From an uncultured Bacteroides sp. (GTDB lineage: Bacteria; Bacteroidota; Bacteroidia; Bacteroidales; Bacteroidaceae), in the NCBI GenBank assembly GCA_905198575.1, contig CAJKDC010000016.1:1-34387 (forward strand): a stretch of 34,387 bases of DNA, given 5' to 3'. The notes below the pieces were generated by a model that worked only from the letters and a program-made list of their open reading frames with translations, had not been told where the DNA came from and made no database searches. Shown here in pieces: positions 26,378 through 34,329 of this stretch. The number at the start of each line of letters is the position of its first letter. Positions within the stretch are counted from its first letter, which is position 1. The translations under genes and the position numbers were made by a program.

Positions 26378-27160
26378 ATGGGATATGGAAAATGGATAGG
26401 CGGTGTGATGGGCTTTATGGCCATGGGACCGCTCGGAGCGTTGGCAGGATTCGCCATCGGCTCTTTGTTTGATACAGCAGCCAGCGCCCCCGACCTGGTA
26501 GAAGAGAACGGCGGCTATTCGGCACAGGACGGCTATGCCGGTCAGCGCAACAGTTTCTTGTTTTCACTGCTGGTCATGGCTTCGTACATTATCCGTGCCG
26601 ACGGACGCATCATGCACAGCGAAATGGAGTTTGTGCGTCAGTTCCTGCGCACGAACTTTGGCGAAGCGGCTGTAGCGCAGGGCGAGCAGATTCTGCTTAA
26701 CCTCTTCGAACAGCGCAAGCAGATGGACCGTACGGACCCTTCGGCTTTCAAGCGTACCATACACGACTGCGGTGCACAGATTGCCGCGAACCTGAGCTAT
26801 GAAGAGCGTCTGCAGCTCCTCAGCTTCCTGGCCCGCATTGCACAGAGCGATGGCAATGTCTGCGCCGAAGAGATTGAAGCGCTGAAGGAAGTGGCATTGG
26901 CCATGGGACTCTCGCTGCAGGAAGTCGACTCGATGCTGAACCTGAAGGGTAACTCGCTGGATGAGGCTTACAAGGTACTGGAGGTCAGTCCGTCGGCTAC
27001 CGATGATGAGGTGCGTGCTGCCTATCGCCGTCTGGCGCTGAAGCATCACCCCGACCGTGTAGCTACGCTGGGTGAGGATATCCGTAAGGCGGCCGAGGAG
27101 AAGTTTCAGGCTATCAACAATGCCAAGGAACGGATTTATAAGGCGCGTGGCATGAAGTAA
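26378..27160 (+). CDS. TerB-DnaJ (DjlA-like) co-chaperone
   Basis: A 260-residue protein. A glycine-rich N-terminal hydrophobic stretch (about 7-30) may insert in or associate with the membrane, as in DjlA. Residues about 57-187 form a TerB-like all-helical domain with the paired acidic motifs IIRADGRIMHSEMEFV and IAQSDGNVCAEEIEAL. The C-terminal J domain (about 194-258) carries the HPD triad at 224-226 (LKHHPDRV), which stimulates the ATPase of DnaK. This architecture is that of DjlA family co-chaperones linked to envelope stress. It starts 24 bases after the Crp-like gene and is the last gene before a strong terminator. Confidence 0.9.
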   Translation: MGYGKWIGGVMGFMAMGPLGALAGFAIGSLFDTAASAPDLVEENGGYSAQDGYAGQRNSFLFSLLVMASYIIRADGRIMHSEMEFVRQFLRTNFGEAAVAQGEQILLNLFEQRKQMDRTDPSAFKRTIHDCGAQIAANLSYEERLQLLSFLARIAQSDGNVCAEEIEALKEVALAMGLSLQEVDSMLNLKGNSLDEAYKVLEVSPSATDDEVRAAYRRLALKHHPDRVATLGEDIRKAAEEKFQAINNAKERIYKARGMK

Positions 27161-27211
27161 GAGCTGTGATTGTACAGGAAATGTTTTCTGTATGATTTAG
27201 AAATAACAAGG

Positions 27212-27248
27212 AAACGTCCGGCAGATGAGTCAGTCTTGCCGGACGTTT
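27212..27248 (+). terminator. Terminator after the TerB-DnaJ gene
   Basis: AAACGTCCGGCA (27212-27223) pairs perfectly with TGCCGGACGTTT (27237-27248) around a 13-base loop, and the 3' side runs into a 7-base T-tract (27246-27252). It ends the run of genes that began at uvrA. Confidence 0.9.
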
Positions 27249-27317
27249 TTTTATGCTTTTATTCAGGGAATGCTGCTTTAAGCCTGTAGGGTATTTACTA
27301 TGTGTACCTGTGATTTT

Positions 27318-27404
27318 AGTTTATCATTGCTAAGCGAAACGTGTATCTCAAAAATGAGGAAAGTTGGTGATTGCTGAGCGGAAAGTTTGTCATTGCAATG
27401 ATGA
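27318..27404. repeat. Degenerate copies of the intergenic TTTGTCATTGC repeat
   Basis: Three related units begin at 27318 (AGTTTATCATTGCTAAGCGA), 27362 (AGTTGGTGATTGCTGAGCGG) and 27384 (AGTTTGTCATTGCAATGATG), spaced 44 and 22 bases apart. The first aligns with the hairpin repeat at 8889 for about 35 bases, the differences being almost all transitions. The third contains a perfect 12-base palindrome, TCATTGCAATGA. They fill the space between the TerB-DnaJ terminator and the end of the AAA-ATPase gene. Confidence 0.6.
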
Positions 27405-27452
27405 AGGGGGAAGACAGTGAAAGGCTTTCTGATGCTTATGGTTGCGTATGCG

Positions 27453-29018
27453 TCAGACTGTCTTCCAGTCTTCTATCGTTCCAGTTTCAGAAGAAAAGCT
27501 GGCTCCTATCTTATAAAGCCTGCGCGTATCCGAAGCATACTCACGGGCATAACCTTTGTCTTCTATCTGCAGCAAGGCCTCATCGGCGGTACCATCGAGC
27601 TTGAATTCGAAGATGTAAACATATTGGGGAGTTTCGATTACACAGTCCACACGACCGCGGCTCTGCACTTTCTCCACATAGACGGTATAAATGCTTATCA
27701 GGCGAAGAATCAGGTAAAACGTATATTGGAAATAACGCTCGCGCTCTCTCTCATCATCCTTGCGCCGCATGGAGTAGGGAATGCTGGAAAGAAATGAAGT
27801 GAAAAGCGAACACAGTCTGTCGGTATCACCCGTACGCAGCGTACGTACCACATCACGAATCCATCCGCCCGTATCTTCCGAGGGTTTCAGATACGATGAA
27901 GCCACAGCGGTAAGGAAACCGTTCTTAACCTCATTGTTGGGGAAATCGAGCAGGAACGTGTTGAATTCCATGTCGTAGTCCTTGATGGTGAGATAGCCGC
28001 TTTGATATATCATCGGCAACGGACGCTCTACATCTGCCTTATAGTCGATAAACTGCTCAGGACTGTAATACTTGCCTGTCAGCTCATTTATATTCTCACG
28101 GAAGTGTGCGAGCAGGCGGATTAAGTAGGTCGGGGTGCCTGAGCTGAACCAATAGTCGCGTATGCTTTTTTTATTGAAAGCATTGAGTAGGCTGAATGGA
28201 TTGTAGACATCGGTCATGTTGTCGCTAAAGTGATAACCATCGTATTGTCTTTTCAGCTTTTGTATCATCTCTTCCTCTGTGCTATGGTAGATGGCAGCCA
28301 TATCCCTGATAGGTTCAGAGAAATAATGACAGAGTTCATCCTGAGTAATGCCACAAAGAGTTTCGTATCGTTTGTCCATACTAATGTCGTCAGGCTGGTT
28401 GAAACCGCTGAACACACTCACCTGCGAGAATTTCGTAACCCCGGTAAGAAGGACAAACTGCAGATGGCTGTCAGCAACCTTAAATACCGAATAGAAAGCT
28501 TTCAGGACATTGCGGTGACGGTCTTCCAATGATGTATCCACATCAAGCACATCAAGGATAGGCTTGTCGTATTCGTCAATCAGGACTACGGCTCGACGGC
28601 CTGTCTGCTCGTGGGAGGCACGAAGGACCTCGGCAAAACGGTCGCCAATACCCAATTCCTCTTCACGGCACGGAAGATTATAATGTTTTTCCCATTCCGA
28701 TACATGAAACCTGATTTTCTGTTCCAGTTCACCGGGAACAGTAAAGTTGGACCCATTGAAATCTACATGAAACACAGGATAGGTATTCCAGTCTTTCTCC
28801 AAGTTGTATATCTTCAATCCCTCGAATAGTTCTTTATGCCCCAGGAAATAGTTCTTTAGTGTGGAAACAAGAAGACTTTTACCGAACCGGCGCGGACGGC
28901 TAAGGAAATAAATCTTGCCTTCGTGAGTTAATTTATATACAAGGTCGGTCTTGTCAATATAGGCATAACCGTCTTCGATTATCTGCTCAAAGCTTTGTAT
29001 TCCTATCGGGTATTTCAT
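27453..29018 (-). CDS. AAA-ATPase-like protein with C-terminal PD-(D/E)XK domain
   Basis: A 521-residue cytoplasmic protein of the AAA-ATPase-like plus DUF1703 type that occurs in many copies in Bacteroidetes genomes. Residues 1-300 hold the ATPase: MKYPIGIQSFEQIIEDGYAY at the start, the family's P-loop RPRRFGKSLL (41-50), Walker B VVLIDEYDKPI (144-154) and sensor-like LLTGVTKFSQVSVFSG (190-205). The C-terminal domain has the nuclease-fold pattern GRVDCVI (Asp458) then FEFKLDG (Glu471, Lys473) and Gln484. I begin at the ATG at 29018; an in-frame TTG at 29024 is less likely. The function is unknown; the family has been discussed as mobile or defence-like, with no proof here. The gene stands alone between the 27.3 kb repeats and GH97. 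Confidence 0.9.
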   Translation of the reverse strand: MKYPIGIQSFEQIIEDGYAYIDKTDLVYKLTHEGKIYFLSRPRRFGKSLLVSTLKNYFLGHKELFEGLKIYNLEKDWNTYPVFHVDFNGSNFTVPGELEQKIRFHVSEWEKHYNLPCREEELGIGDRFAEVLRASHEQTGRRAVVLIDEYDKPILDVLDVDTSLEDRHRNVLKAFYSVFKVADSHLQFVLLTGVTKFSQVSVFSGFNQPDDISMDKRYETLCGITQDELCHYFSEPIRDMAAIYHSTEEEMIQKLKRQYDGYHFSDNMTDVYNPFSLLNAFNKKSIRDYWFSSGTPTYLIRLLAHFRENINELTGKYYSPEQFIDYKADVERPLPMIYQSGYLTIKDYDMEFNTFLLDFPNNEVKNGFLTAVASSYLKPSEDTGGWIRDVVRTLRTGDTDRLCSLFTSFLSSIPYSMRRKDDERERERYFQYTFYLILRLISIYTVYVEKVQSRGRVDCVIETPQYVYIFEFKLDGTADEALLQIEDKGYAREYASDTRRLYKIGASFSSETGTIEDWKTV

Positions 29019-29083
29019 GGACAAACAATTAAATAATTAATAATTCAGGAACGATAAACACTTGTTTCATTCAAGCTTTTATA

Positions 29084-29113
29084 CAAAGATATAAAATGCT
29101 TGTCAGTAACAAA
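29084..29113 (-). promoter_or_regulatory. Promoter for the AAA-ATPase gene
   Basis: On the minus strand TATCTTTG (plus 29084-29091) matches TAnnTTTG fully, with TTTG (plus 29110-29113) 18 bases upstream as a -33 element. Transcription would begin near 29077, about 60 bases before the start codon. Confidence 0.55.
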
Positions 29114-29155
29114 GCAAAAAACATACACATTTATTTTAAACTCAAACAAAATGCG

Positions 29156-29163
29156 TACATTTG
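29156..29163 (+). promoter_or_regulatory. -7 box for the GH97 gene
   Basis: TACATTTG matches TAnnTTTG fully and lies 30 bases before the GH97 ATG. It sits within a small palindrome, GTACA-TT-TGTAC (29155-29166). No TTG is seen at the -33 distance. Confidence 0.5.
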
Positions 29164-29193
29164 TACATATAAATCTAACATAATCTATAAACC

Positions 29194-31188
29194 ATGAAAA
29201 GACTTAACCTCTTACTAACCTGTACATGTGCATTTTTTGCACTTTCGGTACAGGCACAAAAGCAACTGCTGCTTTCATCTCCCGACGGAAAACTGAAATC
29301 AACCATCACCATCGGCGACAAGCTTACCTACGACATTTCCTGTAACGGCCAGCAGGTACTGGCCCCCTCGCCTATCTCAGCCAAGTTGGACAACGGGAAG
29401 GTATGGGGCGACAAGGCCCGTCTGACCAAAGTCACAGAGAAAAAGAACGATACACAAATCGAAGCACCTTTCTACCGGGCCAGCCGTGTACGCGATTACT
29501 ACAACGAGCTTACACTCCGCTTCAAGGGCGACTACAGCGTAGTGTTCCGCGCCTATAACGACGGAGTGGCATACCGCTTTGTCAATCACGCCAAGAAACC
29601 GTTCTGCATTGTCAGTGAGGAGGTAGACTACCGCTTCCCGAATGATGCTCCGGCCACGGTTCCGTATGTAGCAGTCGGTGAGGATGGTGACTATAACACC
29701 CAGTTCCACAACTCATTCGAAAACGTGTATGCCACACAAAAGATTTCCGAGCTCAACAAGCAACGTCTGATGTTCCTGCCGCTCGTCGTACAGCCTACAC
29801 CGGACGTAAAGGTCTGCATCACCGAAACCGACCTCAACAATTATCCGGGACTATATCTGACCAACGCCACCGGTACCCATTCGCTGAGCGGCGTACAGGC
29901 TCCTTATCCCAAAACACAAAAGCAGGGCGGACACAATAACTTGCAGATGCGTGTAACCGAACGCGAAGGTTACATCGCTAAAGTAGACGGACCGCGCAAT
30001 TTCCCCTGGCGTGTGGCAGTAGTAACCACCAGCGACAAGCAGTTGGCAGCTTCCAACCTGAGCTATCTGTTGGCAGAACCTTCCAAAGTATCGGATACAT
30101 CATGGATTAAACCGGGCAAAGTAGCCTGGGAATGGTGGAACGACTGGAACCTGTATGGCGTAGACTTCAAGACGGGTGTAAACAACGCCACTTATAAGGC
30201 ATACATCGATTTTGCTTCCCAGTACGGAATCGAATATGTGATTCTGGATGAAGGTTGGGCCGTAAACTTGAAAGCAGACCTGATGCAGGTTGTCGACGAA
30301 ATCAATCTGAAGGAGCTGGTAGACTATGCTGCTGCACGTAACGTGGGCATCATCCTTTGGGCTGGCTATTACGCTTTCGAACGGGATATGGAAAATGTAT
30401 GCCGTTATTTCTCCGAAATGGGCGTAAAAGGCTTTAAGGTAGACTTTATGGACCGTGACGACCAGCTGATGACGGACTTCAACCACCGTGCAGCAGCCAT
30501 GTGTGCCAAATATCACCTCATCCTCGACCTGCACGGTACACACAAACCTGCCGGACTGAACCGTACCTATCCTAATGTTCTGAATTTCGAAGGTGTACAC
30601 GGACTGGAACAGATGAAGTGGCGTCCTGCCGGATTCGACCAGCTTACTTACGACGTGATGATTCCGTTTATCCGCCAGGTAGCAGGCCCGATGGACTATA
30701 CGCAGGGAGCCATGCGCAACGCTACCCGCCAGAACTACTACCCGAGCAACAGCGAACCGATGAGTCAGGGTACACGCTGCCACCAGCTGGCCATGTACAT
30801 CATTCTGGAATCACCGTTCAACATGCTGTGCGACTCCCCCAGCAACTATATGCGCGAGCAGGAATCTACACAGTTTATCGCTCAAATCCCGACCGTATGG
30901 AATGAAACCATCGTTCTGGACGGCAAGATTGGTGAATACATCCTTACTGCCCGCCGCAAAGGGGATACCTGGTACGTAGGCGGTCTGAACAACTGGGATG
31001 CACGTGATGTGGAAGTCGACCTTTCTTTCCTTGCTTCAGGCAACCACAAAGCGGTTCTCTTTAAGGATGGAGTCAATGCACACCGTGCCGCATGCGACTA
31101 TAAGCGCGAAGAAGTTACCGTAAACCCTGGCCAGCCTCTGAAAGTACACATGGCACCGGGCGGTGGTTTCACATTGCAAATCAACTGA
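29194..31188 (+). CDS. GH97 glycoside hydrolase, retaining alpha-galactosidase type
   Basis: A 664-residue secreted enzyme (signal peptide 1-21, VQAQ). The N-terminal super-sandwich (about 25-290) precedes a TIM barrel (about 305-580) and a small C-terminal beta domain. KVAWEWWNDW (309-318), YVILDEGWAVN (348-358) and GIILWAGYY (385-393) are typical GH97 strands. The segment GVKGFKVDFMDRDDQ (410-424) has Asp417 where the retaining members carry the nucleophile; inverting members such as SusB lack it. Glu466 in NFEGVHG is the likely acid/base. This pattern matches the Bacteroides retaining alpha-galactosidases of GH97, although a relative acting on beta-L-arabinopyranosides is possible. Calcium-binding glutamates are expected but not assigned. 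It has its own promoter and terminator and no SusC/D partners nearby. Confidence 0.92.
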   Translation: MKRLNLLLTCTCAFFALSVQAQKQLLLSSPDGKLKSTITIGDKLTYDISCNGQQVLAPSPISAKLDNGKVWGDKARLTKVTEKKNDTQIEAPFYRASRVRDYYNELTLRFKGDYSVVFRAYNDGVAYRFVNHAKKPFCIVSEEVDYRFPNDAPATVPYVAVGEDGDYNTQFHNSFENVYATQKISELNKQRLMFLPLVVQPTPDVKVCITETDLNNYPGLYLTNATGTHSLSGVQAPYPKTQKQGGHNNLQMRVTEREGYIAKVDGPRNFPWRVAVVTTSDKQLAASNLSYLLAEPSKVSDTSWIKPGKVAWEWWNDWNLYGVDFKTGVNNATYKAYIDFASQYGIEYVILDEGWAVNLKADLMQVVDEINLKELVDYAAARNVGIILWAGYYAFERDMENVCRYFSEMGVKGFKVDFMDRDDQLMTDFNHRAAAMCAKYHLILDLHGTHKPAGLNRTYPNVLNFEGVHGLEQMKWRPAGFDQLTYDVMIPFIRQVAGPMDYTQGAMRNATRQNYYPSNSEPMSQGTRCHQLAMYIILESPFNMLCDSPSNYMREQESTQFIAQIPTVWNETIVLDGKIGEYILTARRKGDTWYVGGLNNWDARDVEVDLSFLASGNHKAVLFKDGVNAHRAACDYKREEVTVNPGQPLKVHMAPGGGFTLQIN

Positions 31189-31230
31189 TAAAACGGCGGA
31201 CATAAGTTCCGCATATAACATAAGATTGGA

Positions 31231-31274
31231 AAAGCCGTATCGAAAACCTGATTTCAGCACTTCGATACGGCTTT
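31231..31274 (+). terminator. Hairpin after GH97, probable terminator
   Basis: AAAGCCGTATCGA (31231-31243) pairs perfectly with TCGATACGGCTTT (31262-31274) around an 18-base loop. Only a short T-run (CTTTC) follows, so it may be a weak terminator or a transcript-protecting stem. Its right arm lies inside the 59-bp direct repeat. Confidence 0.7.
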
Positions 31275-31312
31275 CATTGTAGTTTCCCTGTCATAGAACG
31301 GATTACATATTT
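31254..31312. repeat. 59-bp direct repeat, left copy
   Basis: Begins TCAGCACTTCGATACGGCTT and ends GGATTACATATTT. It matches 34178-34236 with three mismatches in 59 bases. It contains the right arm of the GH97 hairpin, whose left arm is also present here, so this looks like the original copy. Confidence 0.9.
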
Positions 31313-31507
31313 CTTTCACTTATTCGTAAAAATAATCAAACCCTAGATTTTTCTCATTACTAAACCATCTTTTGTCTATAATTTATAAAGTAATGATATA
31401 CGAATTTTATTTCGATGTAATTTCATTATCTCAAAATAATTTTTTAATTTGCAGAGAAGTCTAAAATAAACTTCACCAGATATTGTGGGTATTCTAAAAG
31501 ATTTCTT

Positions 31508-31570
31508 TCTTCTTTTAAAGAAGAGATATATATATAAAAGATGAATTGTTCTTACAACAAAGCGTTGTTG
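31508..31570. promoter_or_regulatory. Two perfect palindromes upstream of the plug-domain gene
   Basis: TCTTCTTT-T-AAAGAAGA (31508-31524) and CAACAA-AGCG-TTGTTG (31555-31570) are perfect inverted repeats, 106 to 168 bases before the ATG. They could be operator sites or stems in the leader of the message, if transcription starts upstream near the imperfect -7 box at 31444. Neither is followed by a T-run. Confidence 0.4.
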
Positions 31571-31675
31571 GTGTTATAAAGATATTTTTACTGATTATAG
31601 AAATATAATTATGTAAGGATGGATTAGGAATGAAGCTGAAAAGCATGTGTTTACGAATTATATTGAGCAGTTGAT

Positions 31676-33985
31676 ATGATTAGACTCTTATTATTCCTCT
31701 GTCTGCTGGCATTCCAGCAGGCGGTATTGTGTCAGAATATTCGTACCGAACGCATATTTCTTTCCCCCGATAAGGAAACCTGCGTTCCGGGTGATACCTT
31801 GCGTGTGAAAGGCCAGCTCTTTTCTTCCGGTCCGGGAGATTTCCATCCTTATAGCCGTTATCTTTATCTGGAGTGTATCAATCAGGAAGACTCGGTTCTG
31901 CTTCGCCAGAAGATAGCCTGCGATACGAAAGGGTCCTTTCAAACAGTGTTGCTGACCAATGTCGACTGGAAACCCGGCGTATGCTACCTCCGTGCCTATA
32001 CGCGCTGGATGCAGAACTTTTCGGAAGCAAGCTTTTCCATAACCCCTTTCCTGCTTGGAATCGCACATCCCGCAAAAGAAGCCTATGCTCGTGAACTTCA
32101 TGCCCGCTTCTTTCCGGAAGGCGGTCGCCTGCTGGAAGGCTTCCTTCAGAATGTGGCTTTCCAATTGACAGACGATGACGGTTTCCCCGTTGCCGATGCC
32201 GCCTCTTATCTGCTGGATGAGAAGAACGATACGCTGGCACGTGTGGCTGAGGTTTCCTCCTCCGGTCTGGGGCGGTTCTCGTTCCACCCGGAAGCGGGCC
32301 GTCAATACCGCCTGTTGTCGGTTTATCACGATGCACAATACTCTTTCCCCTTACAGACACATCCGGAAGGCGCTACCTTGCAGGCAGTTGTCGGACGAGG
32401 CCGTCTGATATGCCGTATTCTGTCCCCTGAAGCAGCAGAGCGTTACCGTCTTTTCCTTTATCACTGTCAGACGGGCTTGCAGGAGATTCCATTTGCTCCG
32501 GCAGAAAAAATGGCCGTTCTCGACGTATCGGCTTATGCGGAAGGTGCATTGTCGCTGTTCCTGATGGACAAGGACCTGAACAAGCTGTCCGAGCGGGTCA
32601 TATGGATTGATAAGGAAACGGATAGCCTACAGCCCTCACCAGTGACCTGTTCCATACCTCAAACAGTCGTGAAGTCCGGCCAGCCCCTGACTTATACGCT
32701 GAGTGTGCCCGACAGCAGTTCAGTGTTTGTCCGTGTGGTCCGTGCAGATAACCTGACTGCAAGCCAGGCGCGTACTGCATTTGCATGGGGGAAAGAAATA
32801 TCTTCTCCGGTACGTTTCCCCTTGCTGGACAATCCGGCTACTGAGGAAGTTCGTGCAGTACGCGACGCATGGCTGATGACAGCCTCGTTTAGTCTTTTCC
32901 GCCCCGAGGTTGTGCTGAAGCAGGGCATGTCCTATCCTTATCTGATAGAAGACGCCCTCTTGCTAAGGGGACAGGCCTGGGAAAAAGAAGACAAGGCTTT
33001 CGGTCCCGGTTTGGTTGATGTGCAGAATAAGCAGGCCGGCATCTTCTATACCGGAAAGGTAGAAGAAGACGGCAGTTTTGTTGTCCCGGTAGACAACTTC
33101 CCGAATCATGCCCCGTTCTTGCTGACGGCAAAAAACTTGAAAGGAAAAGTCGTGGACTGCCATTTTACTTTGCAACAGGACAGTTTCCCGAAGGTTGTCA
33201 TTCCGCATCCTCTTGTTTTGCATGCTCGCGTACAATCGAGTGTAGTATTAGGTGATACGACCCTCCGTTACAGTGTAGATGAGAACGAACAGAAGGTGTA
33301 TCATTTGGACGGTGTAAAGGTGAAGGCGAGAAAATCGGTGGATATACGTGAACTCAGCCGTATGCCGTTCAATTATATCGGGGAAGAAGAGTTGCAAAAG
33401 TGGCCTGCTAAGAGCCTTCGTACTTTGCTGAATCAGTTTACTTCTATAAAGGTGGAAGAAAAAGGAGGAGGTAGCGGAGCTGGAATCTTGAGAAAAAGAA
33501 TTATGAGTGATAGAAAATACTCCTGGCAATTTTCTTATAAGGAAGATGATATAGTAGATTATAGTGAACCGACCATTGTATGGAGGAATTCGATGCGTCA
33601 TGCTTTTTTGAAAGGGCAAGGACAGGGGGCTGCATTAAATGTCGTGGTAAATGGAGAGCTTGTTTTTGGGAGTATAGTTGATATTCTAAACTGGTCTGCA
33701 GGTGATATTAAGTCTATTGAACTGATTCGTCCGGATAATCCGCGTGCTGCAGTCTACGGTACACCTAATGGTGCCATAGTGATAGAAACCGTCAGAGAGG
33801 CGCATCTCAATCAAAACGACGAACAGGGAGAAGTTGTCCATCCGTTTGGTCTGACAATTTGGGATGAAACAGAAACACGCCCTATACTGGCTCCTTCCTT
33901 ACCGGGAGAGTACCGGTTGCTGATTGATGTTGTTACCAATGAGAAACAGATAGTTTCTTTCAGCAAGAAGTTTACGGTTCAATAA
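31676..33985 (+). CDS. Secreted MG-domain protein with orphan TonB plug domain
   Basis: A 769-residue protein. Residues 1-19 are a signal peptide. Residues about 22-125 resemble an MG2-type macroglobulin domain (FLSPDKETCVPGDTLRVKG, WKPGVCYLRAYTRWMQ), with further beta-sandwich repeats to about 500. Residues about 540-708 read as a TonB-dependent receptor plug: DGVKVKARKS near the start, and GDIKSIELIRPDNPRAAVYG then PNGAIVIET at its end. No 22-stranded barrel follows; only about 60 residues remain. Such MG-plus-plug proteins are known in Bacteroidetes, often annotated as plug-domain or carboxypeptidase-regulatory proteins, with roles not established. The gene is monocistronic, begins after a long AT-rich gap and lies within the direct repeats. 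The stretch near 33480-33720 is much more AT-rich than the rest. Confidence 0.82.
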   Translation: MIRLLLFLCLLAFQQAVLCQNIRTERIFLSPDKETCVPGDTLRVKGQLFSSGPGDFHPYSRYLYLECINQEDSVLLRQKIACDTKGSFQTVLLTNVDWKPGVCYLRAYTRWMQNFSEASFSITPFLLGIAHPAKEAYARELHARFFPEGGRLLEGFLQNVAFQLTDDDGFPVADAASYLLDEKNDTLARVAEVSSSGLGRFSFHPEAGRQYRLLSVYHDAQYSFPLQTHPEGATLQAVVGRGRLICRILSPEAAERYRLFLYHCQTGLQEIPFAPAEKMAVLDVSAYAEGALSLFLMDKDLNKLSERVIWIDKETDSLQPSPVTCSIPQTVVKSGQPLTYTLSVPDSSSVFVRVVRADNLTASQARTAFAWGKEISSPVRFPLLDNPATEEVRAVRDAWLMTASFSLFRPEVVLKQGMSYPYLIEDALLLRGQAWEKEDKAFGPGLVDVQNKQAGIFYTGKVEEDGSFVVPVDNFPNHAPFLLTAKNLKGKVVDCHFTLQQDSFPKVVIPHPLVLHARVQSSVVLGDTTLRYSVDENEQKVYHLDGVKVKARKSVDIRELSRMPFNYIGEEELQKWPAKSLRTLLNQFTSIKVEEKGGGSGAGILRKRIMSDRKYSWQFSYKEDDIVDYSEPTIVWRNSMRHAFLKGQGQGAALNVVVNGELVFGSIVDILNWSAGDIKSIELIRPDNPRAAVYGTPNGAIVIETVREAHLNQNDEQGEVVHPFGLTIWDETETRPILAPSLPGEYRLLIDVVTNEKQIVSFSKKFTVQ

Positions 33986-34123
33986 CAGTTGAACACTTAA
34001 GAATTTCACTTTTCACGGTTATAAAACTTTTAAGTTCCTATTATTAATATTCCTATTACAAATTACAAACGGACAGATCCGCACGATATAGAATGAGCAT
34101 TCAAACAACTCTTCCAGGAAAAC

Positions 34124-34152
34124 AAAGGTCGATGGGAAAACCATCGGCCTTT
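34124..34152 (+). terminator. Terminator downstream of the plug-domain gene
   Basis: AAAGGTCGATGG (34124-34135) pairs with CCATCGGCCTTT (34141-34152), one of the 12 pairs being a G-U wobble, around the loop GAAAA. The 3' side continues as TTTTCT. It lies 138 bases past the stop codon, so the message has a long tail. Confidence 0.8.
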
Positions 34153-34177
34153 TCTATAGTATGTGAGAGTTAGGACA

Positions 34178-34236
34178 TCAGCACTTCGATACGGCTTTCA
34201 TTGTAGTTTGCCTGTCACAGACCGGATTACATATTT
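34178..34236. repeat. 59-bp direct repeat, right copy
   Basis: Matches 31254-31312 at 56 of 59 bases (differences near 34209, 34217 and 34221). The right arm of the GH97 hairpin is present (34186-34198), but there is no matching left arm upstream, so this looks like a secondary, partial copy. Confidence 0.9.
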
Positions 34237-34299
34237 TAAAAACCAAAGCATCATTCATTAAACAATGTTATAAAACACATTTTTTTCACCTCAAAACGC

Positions 34300-34329
34300 T
34301 TGCAGATTTCCCAGAAATCCGTACCTTTG
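34300..34329 (+). promoter_or_regulatory. Bacteroidales promoter reading out of the window
   Basis: TTG at 34300-34302, a 19-base spacer, then TACCTTTG at 34322-34329. Both elements and the spacing fit the -33/-7 consensus. Transcription would start near 34337, so a gene should begin just beyond position 34387. Confidence 0.7.

Larger units (their letters stand above)
31189..31675. other. Gene-free, very AT-rich region between GH97 and the plug-domain gene
   Basis: This 487-base gap holds the GH97 terminator-like hairpin, the left copy of the 59-bp direct repeat and, further right, an AT-rich stretch (10 of 60 bases are G or C at 31381-31440). Two perfect palindromes follow, at 31508-31524 and 31555-31570. 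A near -7 box (TTAATTTG, 31444-31451) has one mismatch. I see no convincing small gene. Confidence 0.7.

Noticed and set aside
27411..27464. Inverted repeat AAGACAGT / ACTGTCTT at the end of the AAA-ATPase gene as its terminator.
   Set aside because: The loop is 38 bases, the stem overlaps the coding end, and no T-run follows on the minus strand.
31254..34236. The 59-bp repeats as target-site duplications of a transposon.
   Set aside because: They are much longer than known target duplications, not identical, and no transposase or integrase lies between them.
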